A stretch of DNA of 35,354 bases from Botryococcus braunii (GCA_002005505.1 KV908552.1:238879-274232), one strand, 5' to 3'; positions 1-30,996 are shown, counted from the stretch's first letter. A program made the numbers and translations. Notes: generated by a model not told the origin, from the sequence alone.

Positions 1-1464
1 AGGGGGTTTCAAACAGCTCCTGCGTATCCCGAATAGATACATACGGAAGGCTCAGACATGCAGTGCTTGCGCTGCTTAAATGAAAGTCACGATGAGGCAT
101 CGACAGCCTCGATTGCCGTCTGCAGGAGAGTGTTCGGGGTGAGCCAAGTGTGTAGTCCTTACATGCCTCTCTCTACACCTCAAACACATGAGGCCTCCTG
201 ATGTTCACCACACAGGTTGCCTCGTGGTGCTACACTGAATTCAAGCTTCGTACATAAGAGAGACAGAGAGGCAGACAATCCATCCCATCGAAGCCTGGGG
301 CGCCTTGAAAACGAAATTGGCACCAAATCCATAAGGAAACATTGTTGTCTGCTTTCCAAGGATGCACAGGCTCAACAGGTTTCCGCCCAGGGTTCCACAG
401 ATGAAAACTAGCGGGCGGGCTAGTCGCGAGAAACGATGCCGAAAGCATTTTGAAATGAATGGGACCCTTGTAGGGCGGTCGGGAAGGATCGACATTCTCT
501 GGAGGCACTATTTAGGCGGTTCGACAGTTAAACCTAGTTTGGCGAACCTGTAATAATATGATGTTGGCCCCTTTCTCTGCAGCTTCCCGCACTAATATTT
601 CTGCCTTTATCTGTCGGGAAGTCACGGCCAATAATTAGAGACTGTCTTTTGATTGTCGACACGGATGCGACCTAGAAGCGTGGTCCCAACATTCCGACAC
701 TTGTCAACGGACTCCACTGCCATACGAATCATTCATAATGCCATGGCGTACCAGGTTGTCCTCCGTTTCCCAGCTGCAAGACATCTGGGTGCACGCCAAC
801 GTAACTGACCTCCCCATGATCTCGACGACGCACGGGCTAGATGCCCTTGTATCAAGTTCGCATGCTATACCCGGAATCCTTGGATTTACACAATAATTCC
901 CTGTGCTTACAACTTACTCTCTCAAATAGAACGCTACCATTACAACAGAAATGTGTGTCAGCTTCGGCTCAGAGTTCCGTGGGACTCGGCAGGTGGGGGC
1001 TTGGGTCCCAGGTGGGGGAGGTCCTCAGGGACCGGGTATCACGACCGCCCTCACTGCACAGGATTGTGCCACGTCTCCTTCTTGTGCGGACCCCCGTGGT
1101 GACCTCTCTGTTGGCGAGCGCTTTGCCGTCGGTGCAAGGCCACACAACTGTGCTTCGTCCATATTCCTCTCTTTCACTAAGGTTGGGTTCACACAGTTCA
1201 TCTCTCGCATTTCTGTCTGACAAGGCCCGACGTCACATACAACGTCGTTCAATACGCAATACGTGCGAAGCACCTCTGTTGGTCTCGTACTAGTATTACG
1301 CAAAAGATTGTTTTTCAATTCTCACATATTTTCGAATTTTCTTAGCAAATTTACGTGTCTTGTTGGTGTTCGCTGTGGCTTTCGCTTGAGAAAGGGTTGA
1401 CGCCGAGGATCGGGCAACGTTTGAAGTAAAGACGTCGAGCGGCCTTACTCTTAGTTGGTTTGCA
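1..1464. other. Upstream region without a firm gene
   Basis: I can assign no gene here with confidence. The stretch contains a possible minus-strand exon near 241-495, listed separately, and a plus-strand open frame at 841-1293 that shows no family motif and no splice support. Sequence just before 1465 should hold the promoter and 5' UTR of the ABC ATPase, but I see no clear TATA box or other core element. The base composition is mixed and free of the long microsatellites seen elsewhere. Confidence 0.5.
241..495 (-). CDS. Possible hydrophobic exon of an unidentified gene
   Basis: The minus strand has an 84-codon open frame that reads as a basic start followed by hydrophobic stretches (FICGTLGGNLLSLCILG, then a SMGWIVCLSVSLM segment), as in a multi-pass membrane protein. 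A TTATTACAG acceptor-like sequence lies about 50 bases upstream in sense direction, and a GTACGA donor-like sequence lies near the end. No family is recognised. A chance open frame is the main alternative, so this is a weak call. Confidence 0.18.
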   Translation of the reverse strand: MSILPDRPTRVPFISKCFRHRFSRLARPLVFICGTLGGNLLSLCILGKQTTMFPYGFGANFVFKAPQASMGWIVCLSVSLMYEA

Positions 1465-2910
1465 ATGGCCGTAACAGCCGATCAAATTACTTCTGAGGAG
1501 CCTTCATTGGGCATCAAACAATTAACCTATGCGTACCCCGGACACTATCCAATATTGAAGGATTTATCTTTCAACCTCCCCCGAGGAAGCCGGTGTTTGT
1601 TGATTGGCGGAAATGGAGCCGGTGGGACACCCATTCTTATCCTGCTCGCTAGTCTGGTACACATATGGTTGCTTCTAGGTCCTGGTACACATTCACAGTA
1701 TTGCCTTCTTCCGTGGCAAAGGGGAGTTTTGATTTGGCTTGGTGACTTCTTCACTTAAGACACCTAATACTAGCCTTTTTGATCACCTAATACTAGCCTT
1801 TTTGATCAGGACTTGCATGCATGCATGTTTGGTCCATCCTTCACACTTTCACATGCGTCTGCGGGGTCAACCTCCCATGTGTACCTGAGAACTTTGACTA
1901 TTAAATTCCAAAACAGATCCTTCTTCAAGGGCAACTGGGCATATCCGTAAAAGCCTTCACCAAACGGTGTTGGCAGTGTCTGAGGCTGAGTCACCTGTCT
2001 TCTTTGAGTGAGCGCTTCACAGATAATGCTTCAGGGGCAAGCATTGCTTGCTGAGCAAGAGCCCTCCTCCTTTTGATTCCCCTCAAGGGCCACTGCTGCT
2101 TGAGAGGGGGCGATTAATTCATTCTATGCTAGATGCCCTCCTAGCCCTCCCACGTCCTTCTTCCCATGGTTATGCAACTTGCTCTTTTTGTCAGCCACAA
2201 GGCATCCTACTCATCGGTCCATGCCCCCCATCTCCTGTGTCTCTCCACCTGTCTTTTCAATTATCAGTAACAATGATTGATCCAAACATCAGTAATATTG
2301 AATGATTCAATAAGTTGCAAAGAGCAGCAATGCTCCACCTCCAGCAGCTCTCCACGAGGAAGTGAAGTCAGTGGTTTAGTTTTTTTGTGGGGGTCACAGG
2401 CAAAACGACACTGCTGCAAGTCGTGGCGGGGAAATTCATGGTGGACCCCACTTGTGTGCGCATCCTGGGGCGGCCTCCCTTCCACGACCTGGGCCTGACG
2501 TCCACAGGGGAGCTGAGCTATCTGGGGCCCCAGTGGAAGCGGGACATCGCCTTTGCAGGCACAGATGTACCGCTACAAGGTGACCTGGGAGCGGGCGAAA
2601 TGATCTTCAATGTCGTGGGCGTCGACCCCGTTCGCCGCGAGCGCCTGATTCAGCTCCTGGACATTGATCTGGATTGGCGCATGAATCAAGTGTCGGACGG
2701 TCAGAGACGCCGTGTGCAAATCTGCATGGGTCTGCTGAAGCCCTACGAGGTGTGCGCTGTACATGAATTTGATTGAAAAAAATGTGGGGGTGTGCGCTTC
2801 CCACGTCGCCCGGTAGAACATGCGGGGCTGTTGACATGCATGTTTTCAGGCCTGATTTTGGGAGTCAGGCGCTTCCTTCCCTCCCCTGTCACAAACACAT
2901 GTGGTTCAGT

Positions 2911-2967
<57 letters not shown>

Positions 2968-2970
2968 ACA

Positions 2971-3056
<86 letters not shown>

Positions 3057-3616
3057 CCTCCCCCCCCCATCTCTCACACACTCCCTCTCTCTCCCCTTCT
3101 CTCTGTCCCCCCCCCCGGCGTGGGGGCCTGCCATTCATGCTAAATGAGAGCCTTTAGGCAAAATGCGGCTTCTATGAGCACTGCTTTGTGACTTCTGGGC
3201 TTCTCAGCACATTGTCAGAAACACGTCCAGCCATATAGGCTGCTCCTTGCCCGGGGAAAGGGGACAAGGAGCAGCCTGTCCCCTTTCCCCGGAACAGGGA
3301 AAGGGGACAGGCTTTCCCTGTTCCGGGGAAAGCCTGTCGGACATCTGTACTTGTTCGAGGCCCTGCAAGGCCAGATGGTTTAAACAGGATTCTGAAAAAG
3401 GGGGCTGGTGAGGGCAGATGCTGCTGCTGGACGAAATCACAGTGGACATGGACGTGGTGGGGCGGCTGGATCTGCTGGACTTCTTCCGGCAGGAGTGCGA
3501 GGAACGCGGAGCCACCATCCTTTACGCGACCCACATCTTTGACGGCCTGGAAGCTTGGTTGACCCACATCGCCTACATCGCCGATGGCGGTCTCGTGAAG
3601 GGTGTGTGTCTCCGCG

Positions 3617-3679
<63 letters not shown>

Positions 3680-3680
3680 T

Positions 3681-3719
<39 letters not shown>

Positions 3720-3762
3720 TCTGTGTGTGTGTGGTCCCTCCCTCTCTTTCTCTTGCACACAA

Positions 3763-3858
<96 letters not shown>

Positions 3859-3863
3859 AAGAG

Positions 3864-3918
<55 letters not shown>

Positions 3919-4415
3919 GGGGGGGAGAGAGAGAATGGCTCGCCTTGCGTTGGCCTTTTAGTGGCTTTCTCCATAATGTTGTTTTTTCCGGTACCTCTGG
4001 GACGGGCACATACACTTTTCTTCCTTTGGTACCCCTGGGACAGGCACCCACACTTTTTCCTTTGGCCCTGTCATTTCAGACACGAGGGGTGACAGAGGGG
4101 GGGGGGGGAGAGGTGGAGAACATGAGAGGAGGGGTTGCCCGCGGCGGGGGGGAGAGGGGGGGAGGGGATGGATGGAGTGGAGTGTCACAAGAAGAAGAGG
4201 CAGCAGCAGCTGGTTTTGAGGAGAGTCCCTCCGGCCATGTCCCAGGCCATGCTTTGGCTTCCCCTGGGGGAGGGGGAGGGGGGGGACGACTACGCCTTGG
4301 GAGACGAGATCAGACACGGATGGGGAGGGAAGTTTAGATTGTGTGTGCTAATTTATGCCCTCTCCTCCTAGTCCATGATGAGACACCCTCTTTTTTGTTT
4401 TGGAACGGAAAGGTC

Positions 4416-4448
<33 letters not shown>

Positions 4449-4990
4449 GGGGGGGGGGTGTGGGTGGGTGGGTGGGTGGGTGGGTGGGTGTGGGTTTTTT
4501 GTTGGGGGGGGGGGGGGTAGATGTGTGTTTGACTGTGTCTATGTGTGTGTGTGTGGTGTTTTTTTTTTGGGGGGGGGGGGGGTGCGCGTGCGCGCGCACA
4601 TTCTTGTTGTTGTTGCTGCTGCTGCTGTTGTTTTTTTTGTTGTTGCTTTTCTTTTGTTTTGTTGTTTTTTTTTTTTTTTTCTTTTTTTTTTTTTTCATTT
4701 TGTTTCTTTGTGTAGGGAGAGTCCATGTATGCTGCTTTGGGGGATTTGCCTTAAGGGCCGCCTTACTGACCGGAGAAGGGATGTGTGTTTTGGCGGCAGG
4801 GGGGCCCATGTCAGAGCTGCCGGAACTGCAGGGGGGGAAGCTGCTACACAGGGTGGAGGCCTGGCTGCGGGACGAACGTACCGCCCGCAAGGCAGCAGAG
4901 GCAGAGGATCCCAGCGCCCGCTCCCGTCGGCCCGGCCTGCAACGGCCCGCTCCTGAGTTCTCCTCCCGACACATGGCCTTCTTCCGCTGA
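1465..4990 (+). CDS. Soluble ABC ATPase, ABCI/CAF16 type
   Basis: Four exons (1465-1621, 2400-2749, 3418-3601, 4800-4990) join in phase to give 293 residues, the usual size of plant ABCI19-21 and yeast Caf16 proteins. Visible motifs are Walker A GGNGAGKT (48-55, its last Gly codon split by intron 1), the signature VSDGQRRRV (about 150-158) in place of LSGGQ, Walker B LLLDE (171-175) and the switch His in ATHIFDG (208). There is no membrane domain. The C terminus contains the family-like VEAWLRDER segment and ends HMAFFR. The ATG at 1465 directly precedes the conserved ATPase start, so I chose it. Relatives are cytosolic or nuclear ATPases tied to CCR4-NOT or, in plants, light and hormone responses; function here is inferred from family. 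Introns 2 and 3 are full of microsatellites. Confidence 0.93.
1762..1807. repeat. 23-bp perfect tandem duplication in ABC ATPase intron 1
   Basis: The unit beginning ACCTAATACTAGCC and ending TTGATC occurs twice head to tail (1762-1784, 1785-1807) with no mismatch, which suggests a recent replication-slippage event. It lies inside intron 1 (1622-2399) and is followed by a short GCATGCATGCATG run. Confidence 0.9.
2911..3065. repeat. Compound (CA)n-(CT)n microsatellite in ABC ATPase intron 2
   Basis: About 60 bases of (CA)n run directly into about 80 bases of (CT)n, then into C-rich sequence. The tract is in the sense orientation and lies in intron 2 (2750-3417), where the CT part forms a long pyrimidine run some 350 bases before the acceptor. 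Confidence 0.95.
3238..3334. repeat. Nested inverted repeats (competing hairpins) in ABC ATPase intron 2
   Basis: Four perfect inverted-repeat pairs overlap here: 3238-3249 with 3265-3276 (12 bp), 3275-3289 with 3297-3311 (15 bp), 3310-3318 with 3326-3334 (9 bp), and 3289-3303 with 3312-3326 (15 bp). Some share arms, so they are mutually exclusive. The cluster ends 83 bases before the exon 3 acceptor. It may be a foldback remnant or a replication-generated palindrome cluster. Confidence 0.88.
3619..3940. repeat. Compound CT/GT/A/GA microsatellite in ABC ATPase intron 3
   Basis: Immediately after the exon 3 donor (GT at 3602) come (CT)n, (GT)n, a short CA stretch, a run of about 15 A, and about 130 bases of (GA)n with small interruptions. 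The CT and GA blocks are complementary, so the transcript could fold into a long imperfect stem. Confidence 0.95.
4419..4700. repeat. GT, G-run and T-rich low-complexity tract in ABC ATPase intron 3
   Basis: A (GT)n run leads into poly-G and (GGGT)n repeats at about 4446-4494, further G runs near 4506 and 4570, a GTTGCT-type repeat, and poly-T at about 4661-4695. The G runs are on the coding strand and fit a G-quadruplex pattern. The T-rich part ends about 100 bases before the exon 4 acceptor at 4798-4799. Confidence 0.92.
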
Positions 4991-5755
4991 GGCGGATGGC
5001 CAGGGGCAGCGCATGCTATGGGCCCTTTGCAACACCCACGGGGCCTCCTGCGACACTAACGGGCTCCCCAGGACACCAACGGGCCCTTTTTCCGATCCCG
5101 TCACATTGTGCTGCCTCGTCTTTTCTGGCCGCAAGCCTGTGAGGGCACCTTTCCAAGGGTTGCATCACTTTTCCTTTAGCGGGACCCCTCCCAACCCATT
5201 TTTTTTTCTGTTTTTCCCTTCTTGGGGAAGGGGGGGTGGGGGATAGCATGGGAACTTTGCGGTTGCAAGCTTGGGTCCCGCCTCGCTGAAATTGCGTGCA
5301 GTTATGGGCTTTCAAATTGCAGATCGCTCTGAAGAGGGTACGGGGCTGTGATGCCAGGCCAGAAGTTTGAAGGGATAGGTCCCAGGGTCCATTGGTTTTT
5401 TTCCCCTTTCTTTTCTGGCAAATTAATGTATTTGAGAGTGAAGGTCTTTACTCTCGACCATCAGACTTCTACCAGATCAGGGTCACGAGCAAGGTGCTGT
5501 CAGACCCGGCCTATAACTTCTCGTGTGGGGTTGAGCGCCGGATTGGCTTGGCCCCATTTCGTTTAGAGGGGGTACTGCACATGTGTGGGCATCTTCTTGG
5601 GGGGGAGGGTGGGGGATAGGGGCCTTCGCAAAGTCTTAAAAGGCATTATCTGTCGGGTTTGACTGTGAACTTAGCGGAGCTTTGTCTGTCAAAGTGGACG
5701 CTGATACTCGACGAGCCTTCCAGCATCCTGATGCTCGAAGCTAGATGTCCTTGAA

Positions 5756-5860
5756 GTGAACCCCAACTCAAGAAGGGCTTCATGTCGTATGTGAACCTCA
5801 ACTCAAGCAGGGCTTCATGTCATATGTGAACCTCAACTCAAGCAGGGCTTTGTGTCATAT
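5756..5860. repeat. 35-bp minisatellite, three copies
   Basis: Three head-to-tail 35-base units (5756-5790, 5791-5825, 5826-5860), each starting GTGAACC and ending in a TCRTAT-like sequence, differ at only a few positions. They are intergenic, with no coding frame or known element assigned. Confidence 0.9.
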
Positions 5861-6622
5861 GTTCAGACGAGCCCGGGGTCCACTTCCGCACCAGACTTAT
5901 CTCTGCTGGTTCTGCATTGACCCGGTGCCGTCGTACACACATCGGGGGGTGCGTACTGCCAAAGGGTGGAAGAGAAATACATGGAAGATGAGCAGAGAAC
6001 GATTGCATGGAAGAGCAAGAAGAAGACATGACCGCGGAGCACAGTTGCGCGATTTAAGGCGCATCTGTGTCTTGCCCCCGTCAATGTAAGAATGTAGGAT
6101 GTTGTTGTCCGACTTGTGCTGGAAAAGAAGCATGCTTTGCTTTCTCAGAGGTTGTATCTGTCCACGCCAAAAGGCGCTGAAGGGATGGGCATGCTCCTGC
6201 AGCTGCTGACTGCCCAATGCCAGAAATGGCACTCGAAAGTAAGAAAGTCTGTTGCTGCTGACTGCCCATTGCCTAAAATGGCCCTCGGGCTTACGCGTAC
6301 CAGCATGTAGCGTACGTGGTCGCTTTTGATATATGCTTCCATTTTCATGGAGATAAGAACGCAGGCCGATTGAGGCTCTGTTGCTAGTGGATCGTGCCAC
6401 TGTCAGGCCTTGGTCCTCGAATGTTGTTGCCGTGAGAGGACGCGTTTGTCAGCTTCTGGGCTTGAACCTGGTTCTGAAGGAATTGGGCATGCCACTGATG
6501 TGCCTTTCCTCCAGCACGCTTTGGCTTGTGCCTGAGAGCTAAGTTGGTGGAGGAAAAATAAAGGAAAACTAAACGGTATCTGGCAGGTCAGAGGGAAGGT
6601 AGTGATTTTCAATTTAACAATT

Positions 6623-6694
6623 GTGATCTGGCTTCACGTGCTTCGGGTGGTCTCTCTTGTGATCTGGCTTCATGTGCTTCGGGTGGTCTCTCTT
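6623..6694. repeat. 36-bp tandem duplication
   Basis: Two adjacent copies (6623-6658, 6659-6694) begin GTGATCTGGCTTCA and differ at one base. They abut the large (CA)n tract that starts near 6705. Confidence 0.9.
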
Positions 6695-6704
6695 GACTGT
6701 TGCC

Positions 6705-6797
<93 letters not shown>

Positions 6798-6967
6798 CCT
6801 CCCACACTCAGACATCACAAAATCTGACACATAACCCACACACACACACACACACGCACTCACACACCCCTACACACACACACACACACACGCACACGCA
6901 CACGCACACGCACACACATCACCAGACACATAACACACCCACGCAGAGGAGTAGAAGGGGAGGAGGG

Positions 6968-7060
<93 letters not shown>
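6705..7060. repeat. Long (CA)n and (GA)n microsatellites
   Basis: About 90 bases of (CA)n at 6705-6797 are followed by interrupted CA tracts to about 6920 and about 88 bases of (GA)n at 6970-7057. They lie roughly 180-540 bases beyond the polymerase eta stop codon in its transcription direction, so part may be in its 3' UTR. Confidence 0.95.
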
Positions 7061-7066
<6 letters not shown>

Positions 7067-7243
7067 GGGGGGGGGAAGGGAGAGGGAGAATGAGAGAGAG
7101 GGGGGGGGGAGCCAGCTCTTTCACGTACCAAGAAAAACAACCTCCCAAAACCAGAGCAACGAAGCAGTGTCACCCTATCCAGAGACACATCGTTCATGGC
7201 GAACTGAAGAAGCGCAACTTACAAATCACGCCTTGTGACACAG

Positions 7244-16896
<9,653 letters not shown>

Positions 16897-18606
16897 CGGA
16901 CAGGAGCTCCCCAGTCCCACGACTGTCGTCTTACATTTTCGATAATCGGTCAATGTTGAAATCTGGTACTATGCACTCATTCACTCTACCAGCATCAACG
17001 GGGCACAGATCTCCACAGTCCACAGATAAGTACAACCTTGTATTTTGCTGCATTGTCAGCTTCAAGCAGCCGGTGATTGTCATTTTGTTTAACTAGCCTC
17101 CGTCATGAGGCGAGCATCCTGTGCTCTTCATCTTCAACAAATATCATGAATGCACTCGCTCACAGTAGACATGAAAACCGCCCCGACCCTAATGTGTCAT
17201 ATCCCATGGTCAAGTGCTTGCGAGGTACCAATCGCAAGGGGTGCGCATAGGGACCGGTCCCCTCTGGGGACTCCTCATAATAGTAATGTTTACCGGTCTC
17301 CATGTTCTTTAATCAATGCCTAAGTGTCGACTTGCTGGGCGATACAATGCAGTGCAAAGCAAGCAATGCAATGCAATACAGTACAAGGCATACATGGCAA
17401 TGCAATGCAAAGCTGATGGACTAGTTACCGAGTGCAAATTTGCTCAAGCATGCAAAACGTTATGTCAAGCATTCATAATTCCTTCCTTCCTTTCATATTT
17501 ACTAGATATCGACGGAATAACACAGCAAACTTAAAACGATATTCTTAACTTATATTATTTATTAAATGTGTGCATGCATGCACAAGACAGAACCGTGCTG
17601 TTCCAAAATTTTGTATAGTACAAACTCTTAATCTATGGATCGCTATGCCTTGGTTGCAAACACATGAAGCCCTCACTGTAATTGCAGAAATTCGCGAAAA
17701 TGAACCTTTCAGAGTTTCCAAAAACAATAAATGTATAGGATGCATATATGTGCACATTTACATGTTTAATATCTACACATAGAAATAACAACAGTAAGTT
17801 CCTGGAAGAGGGTAAAGTTGTTAACTGTAAATTGTAAACCAGACAGCGTTGCAGACATGTAAGACATCTTCATAACGCTGCCTATAGCTAATTAGGACTT
17901 TGTCAAGCAACAAAGCAGTGATATCATCGGTGCCATGCCTACGCTTGCAACACAAACGACGGCATACACCAGTATCGGTACCAAAGGCACAGATTCACGC
18001 ACACAATCATAAACAACAGTGTATCAACATATCACCACCGGTGGTACCAGCTTTTACATCAGCATCTCTACCCCAGAGTTTAGAAACATGATGTCCATGC
18101 TGTACCATCAGATACGAGAATTGAATTGTATGCCACATCAAGACTCATATGAAACCAAAAAATTGCAGTACACTAGCATGGTACTTCAATTTAACCCTTA
18201 CTGCAGACGCGCACACGTTGCTTGCAATACGTTGTGTACATACAGCTCTATGTCTGAATATGTTTCTTTGCTCAGTGTTCCGATCGCTAGACCATGCCAC
18301 TCTTCTGTTCCAGGGCGACTGCTGCGAATCTTTCAATCAGGTCCAAGTCAGCAACCCCACCATTTCGTGATGTCAAACTTTTTCTTGAAGCCTGCCAGAC
18401 ACCAGGGTCTCCTCATTTATGCTTGGATGTCGACTGCACTGCACAACATTTGAAGCTCTGCAAGCTCACGCATACAGGAACTAGCTTTCCCACTGGTAGG
18501 TGTACAGCCAGGCTGAGTGTTGAAGGTGCAGATTTCTTACGCCCGGAATCTCAGAGGGATGTGGTGCTCTGAATGTGGTTTGAGTCGTGAACGACTTCCC
18601 AAACAT
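16897..18606. other. Intergenic region between COQ5 and polymerase eta
   Basis: Both flanking genes run on the minus strand, so this holds the COQ5 3' UTR and the polymerase eta promoter. A plus-strand open frame at 18019-18453 shows no motif. A 12-bp palindrome GGGACCGGTCCC occurs at 17250-17261. I see no other supported feature except the AATGC-like repeats near 17341-17412. Confidence 0.6.
17341..17412. repeat. Degenerate GCAAT pentanucleotide repeat
   Basis: Irregular runs of GCAAT and GCAAA units, such as GCAATGCAATGCAATAC, appear in two clusters separated by about 25 bases. It is intergenic and short. Confidence 0.75.
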
Positions 18607-22677
<4,071 letters not shown>

Positions 22678-23581
22678 TGTGCAGGCAGACGTCAGGTGGG
22701 TTCGCCAAGTCTTCTAAAAGCAAGCAACACCTGATTGAACGGCTCCGTAGAGATTTGTTGACAACAAGAAAAAATATCAACAAAATAGTAAACAAAAATG
22801 CAGAGGTATGACTTGCATTGCATGAGCGAACCAAAGGCCTAGTGTCTTGAAGATGTCATGACGGTGCGACCACACCGATCTGTTTAGGGAAACCTACAAA
22901 GACCGAGGGGCTGATTGTTGACGTCTTAAGTTACTCTTTTTCCTAGCAAACTATACCTCTTGTAAACCCATGAAATTGACTGCATTGGCCAAAGATCCCC
23001 AAAGTGCCAGGGTACTAACCGCCGGTGACTGCCTAGACTAGACTAGCGGGGAACCCTGGCGCGGTTCCGGAGAGTCCCACAGGGGGGGCCCCTGGTGCCG
23101 TGTCGCGGTTCAAGGGACCGTCCCTAGGACCCCTGGCCCCACAAACTCTTGCGAGGCCCTGAAACATCTCCATGTGGCAGAGAAGTACAACTGTGCAGTG
23201 GTGAGGAAGGAAGGAAATATTACATGAGGGGGAACAAGGGAAGGTATGGAGTAATTGGATTGTCGGGGTGGGGTTGTAACGGGATTAAGACTCTTTTAGA
23301 TCCTTAGCTGACCAAAGGACTACACAGCTTTTGCAAAGTTGTTGGTAATATCGTGGCAACTGCTGCTGAGACGTATCCTGGCATCTGTCCGGTGTTGACT
23401 GTTTGCTCCATGGAGTCTCAGGAAAAGGTTTTGCGGAGGTTTTAAGGTAAGGCGGGAAATTGATTGGACCTGACGGACGGCCGGTCAGAAGAGCTGTTGT
23501 CGATTAAAAAGAGAAGGGCCATGACCACAAAATCAAGGTGCCAAACTCAGAAGCCATGTACTGCCCTTGCTGACCTTGAAG

Positions 23582-23657
<76 letters not shown>

Positions 23658-23682
23658 GCACGCACACACAACCACCGCACCC

Positions 23683-23735
<53 letters not shown>

Positions 23736-23870
23736 GCGCGCACGCAGGCACACACAACCACCGCACCCCACGCACACACACGCACACACGCACACACGCG
23801 CACACACACGCACACACACACACACGCACACACACACACACACACACACACGCACGCGCACGCACACACA
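23582..23870. repeat. 290-bp interrupted (CA)n tract
   Basis: Long (CA)n blocks are interrupted twice by the same ACAACCACCGCACCCCACGC segment (near 23668 and 23754) and by CG steps. This shows the tract grew partly by duplication of a larger unit. Confidence 0.93.
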
Positions 23871-24508
23871 AAGCAGAAGGGAAGTAAACATGACTCTGCA
23901 TATGTGCTCACATGTGCAGTGAGAAAATTTGAATACACTCCAAAAATAGCGGTGGCTAAAGGACAAGACTTAAGCTCAAAAACAGCGTGTCCTCTTTGCA
24001 AAACGTCCCGGAATGGGCCCATCACAGCTTCTCTACACTCACTTCAAACCACTTGAGTACTTCCAAGTCCGTGGCTTGATCTCTGGCCAGTAAGCAAATA
24101 GCTAAAGAGCAAGTAAATCTCTGCTCATTAAGACAAAAATAGTGCGTAATTGGTCTTCTGTTTCTCTCCGGGATCTGCTGGAAGCCTCATCTTTGCACGA
24201 TCTTGAAATGCTTCCTATTGTCTCAGAAATCCGCAGGGGAGGGAGCGTCCTGGCCGAAGGGTAGTTCGCAGTGTCCTCTCACGCAAAGCAGACAGCGTTG
24301 TAGAAAATGAGGCTAAAGGTGTCTGTGACAGGCGGGCAGAAGTGCCTGCAATGACACCCACGTGCGTGATACTCATGTTCCAGCACAAGGGGAATAAGTT
24401 GCTCAAGACTTCTTGGAGGCACATCACGCTGCTGCATAGGAGCTCAAACTGTAGCTTCAACAGCCAGAGACCCTTTTTGATGGTTCCCCATGTGTGTTCA
24501 AGCGTTCC

Positions 24509-24511
<3 letters not shown>

Positions 24512-24581
<70 letters not shown>

Positions 24582-24593
24582 CGCACGCACACG

Positions 24594-24670
<77 letters not shown>

Positions 24671-24675
24671 ATACA
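24512..24675. repeat. C run and (CA)n microsatellite
   Basis: A run of about 16 C leads into about 145 bases of (CA)n with CG and TA interruptions. It is intergenic. Confidence 0.95.
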
Positions 24676-24942
24676 TGCGCGTGACACATACTCATCCAGC
24701 TCTTCACTTTCCGGCTCTATTTATCTTTCTCCGCGTTTCTCCCCCATACATCTGCTTTATCCCTAGCCCACCTCCCCCCTTCAATGCAACAGGAACAGGA
24801 GCCCGAACGGCAGGAGGAAGGCCACCCCTCGTTGGTTGAGCTTCTTACTCACTTCCCCTGCTGTAACGCTGGTAACTTAACAAACCTGCACCGCAGGGTT
24901 GACAGGAAGTGCTAGTTAAAAAGGTCGTTCACATACTATCAG

Positions 24943-30555
<5,613 letters not shown>

Positions 30556-30996
30556 GTTAAGGGGATACTTGCGATCTCGCTAATTATGTCGTCCTTGCTC
30601 GTTGGGGACGATGGCTTTGTCACCGAACCTCGTGACTTTCACATGCTTCAGCCAACAGTCCTTTAAACCCCTAAACTAACATTGATAACTGTCAAGACTT
30701 CAGTATGAAGCACCCCTTGAAGGCGCAATGACTGCATCAGTGCCGGCTTAGCGATTGCCGCATGAGCAGGCTCTATTCATGGCCGGATGGTACCATCATG
30801 CTGCTCGTCGGTCCGTTGGCCTTCACGTACAACGGGCCCACGGAAGTGGCCCCCCTTTGGGGTCATTATTGGCGCCTATCCGCCTGTCCCTAACGGATTC
30901 TGCCGCGGGTATCCTGGGGATGCAATTCACCAGTCCCAATCGCAGCTTCCGATTTCTGAATAAGGAAACCCGACATAGACAACAAAGCTCCTGAAT
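30556..30996. other. Region upstream of the TBL-like gene
   Basis: Between the TBL start codon and the stop codon of the next minus-strand coding stretch. It should contain the TBL promoter. A plus-strand frame at 30755-30994 has no motif or splice support. No core promoter element is clear. Confidence 0.5.

Larger units (their letters stand above)
4991..7243. other. Convergent intergenic region
   Basis: This lies between the stop of the plus-strand ABC ATPase and the stop of the minus-strand polymerase eta. It should hold both 3' UTRs. A short coding-like plus-strand stretch near 5445-5575 follows a pyrimidine-rich AG, but it has no recognised family and no clear partner exon. The rest is repeats (listed separately) and unremarkable sequence. 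Confidence 0.6.
22678..24942. other. Intergenic region with COQ5 promoter and TBL 3' end
   Basis: COQ5 upstream sequence and the 3' UTR of the TBL-like gene meet here. Around 22990-23150 there is a GC-rich stretch with repeated CCTGG and GCGGTTC words and several short self-complementary segments. It does not fold into a clear tRNA and I could not assign it. Large CA tracts are listed separately. Confidence 0.55.

Noticed and set aside
841..1293. Plus-strand 150-codon frame upstream of the ABC ATPase
   Set aside because: No recognisable motif, no splice join to the ATPase, and its composition resembles non-coding sequence.
2743..3157. Open frames of Ser-Leu, Thr-His, Arg-Glu or Val-Cys repeats across dinucleotide tracts, here and at every other microsatellite in the window
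   Set aside because: Dinucleotide repeats are open in several frames on both strands. These have no start context, motif or splice support.
18019..18453. Plus-strand 144-codon frame between COQ5 and polymerase eta
   Set aside because: No motif or domain-like pattern; length is possible by chance in this composition.
22990..23150. GC-rich stretch with GGTTCAAG resembling a tRNA B box
   Set aside because: The spacing to an A box and a 7-bp acceptor stem could not be found, so I do not call a tRNA.
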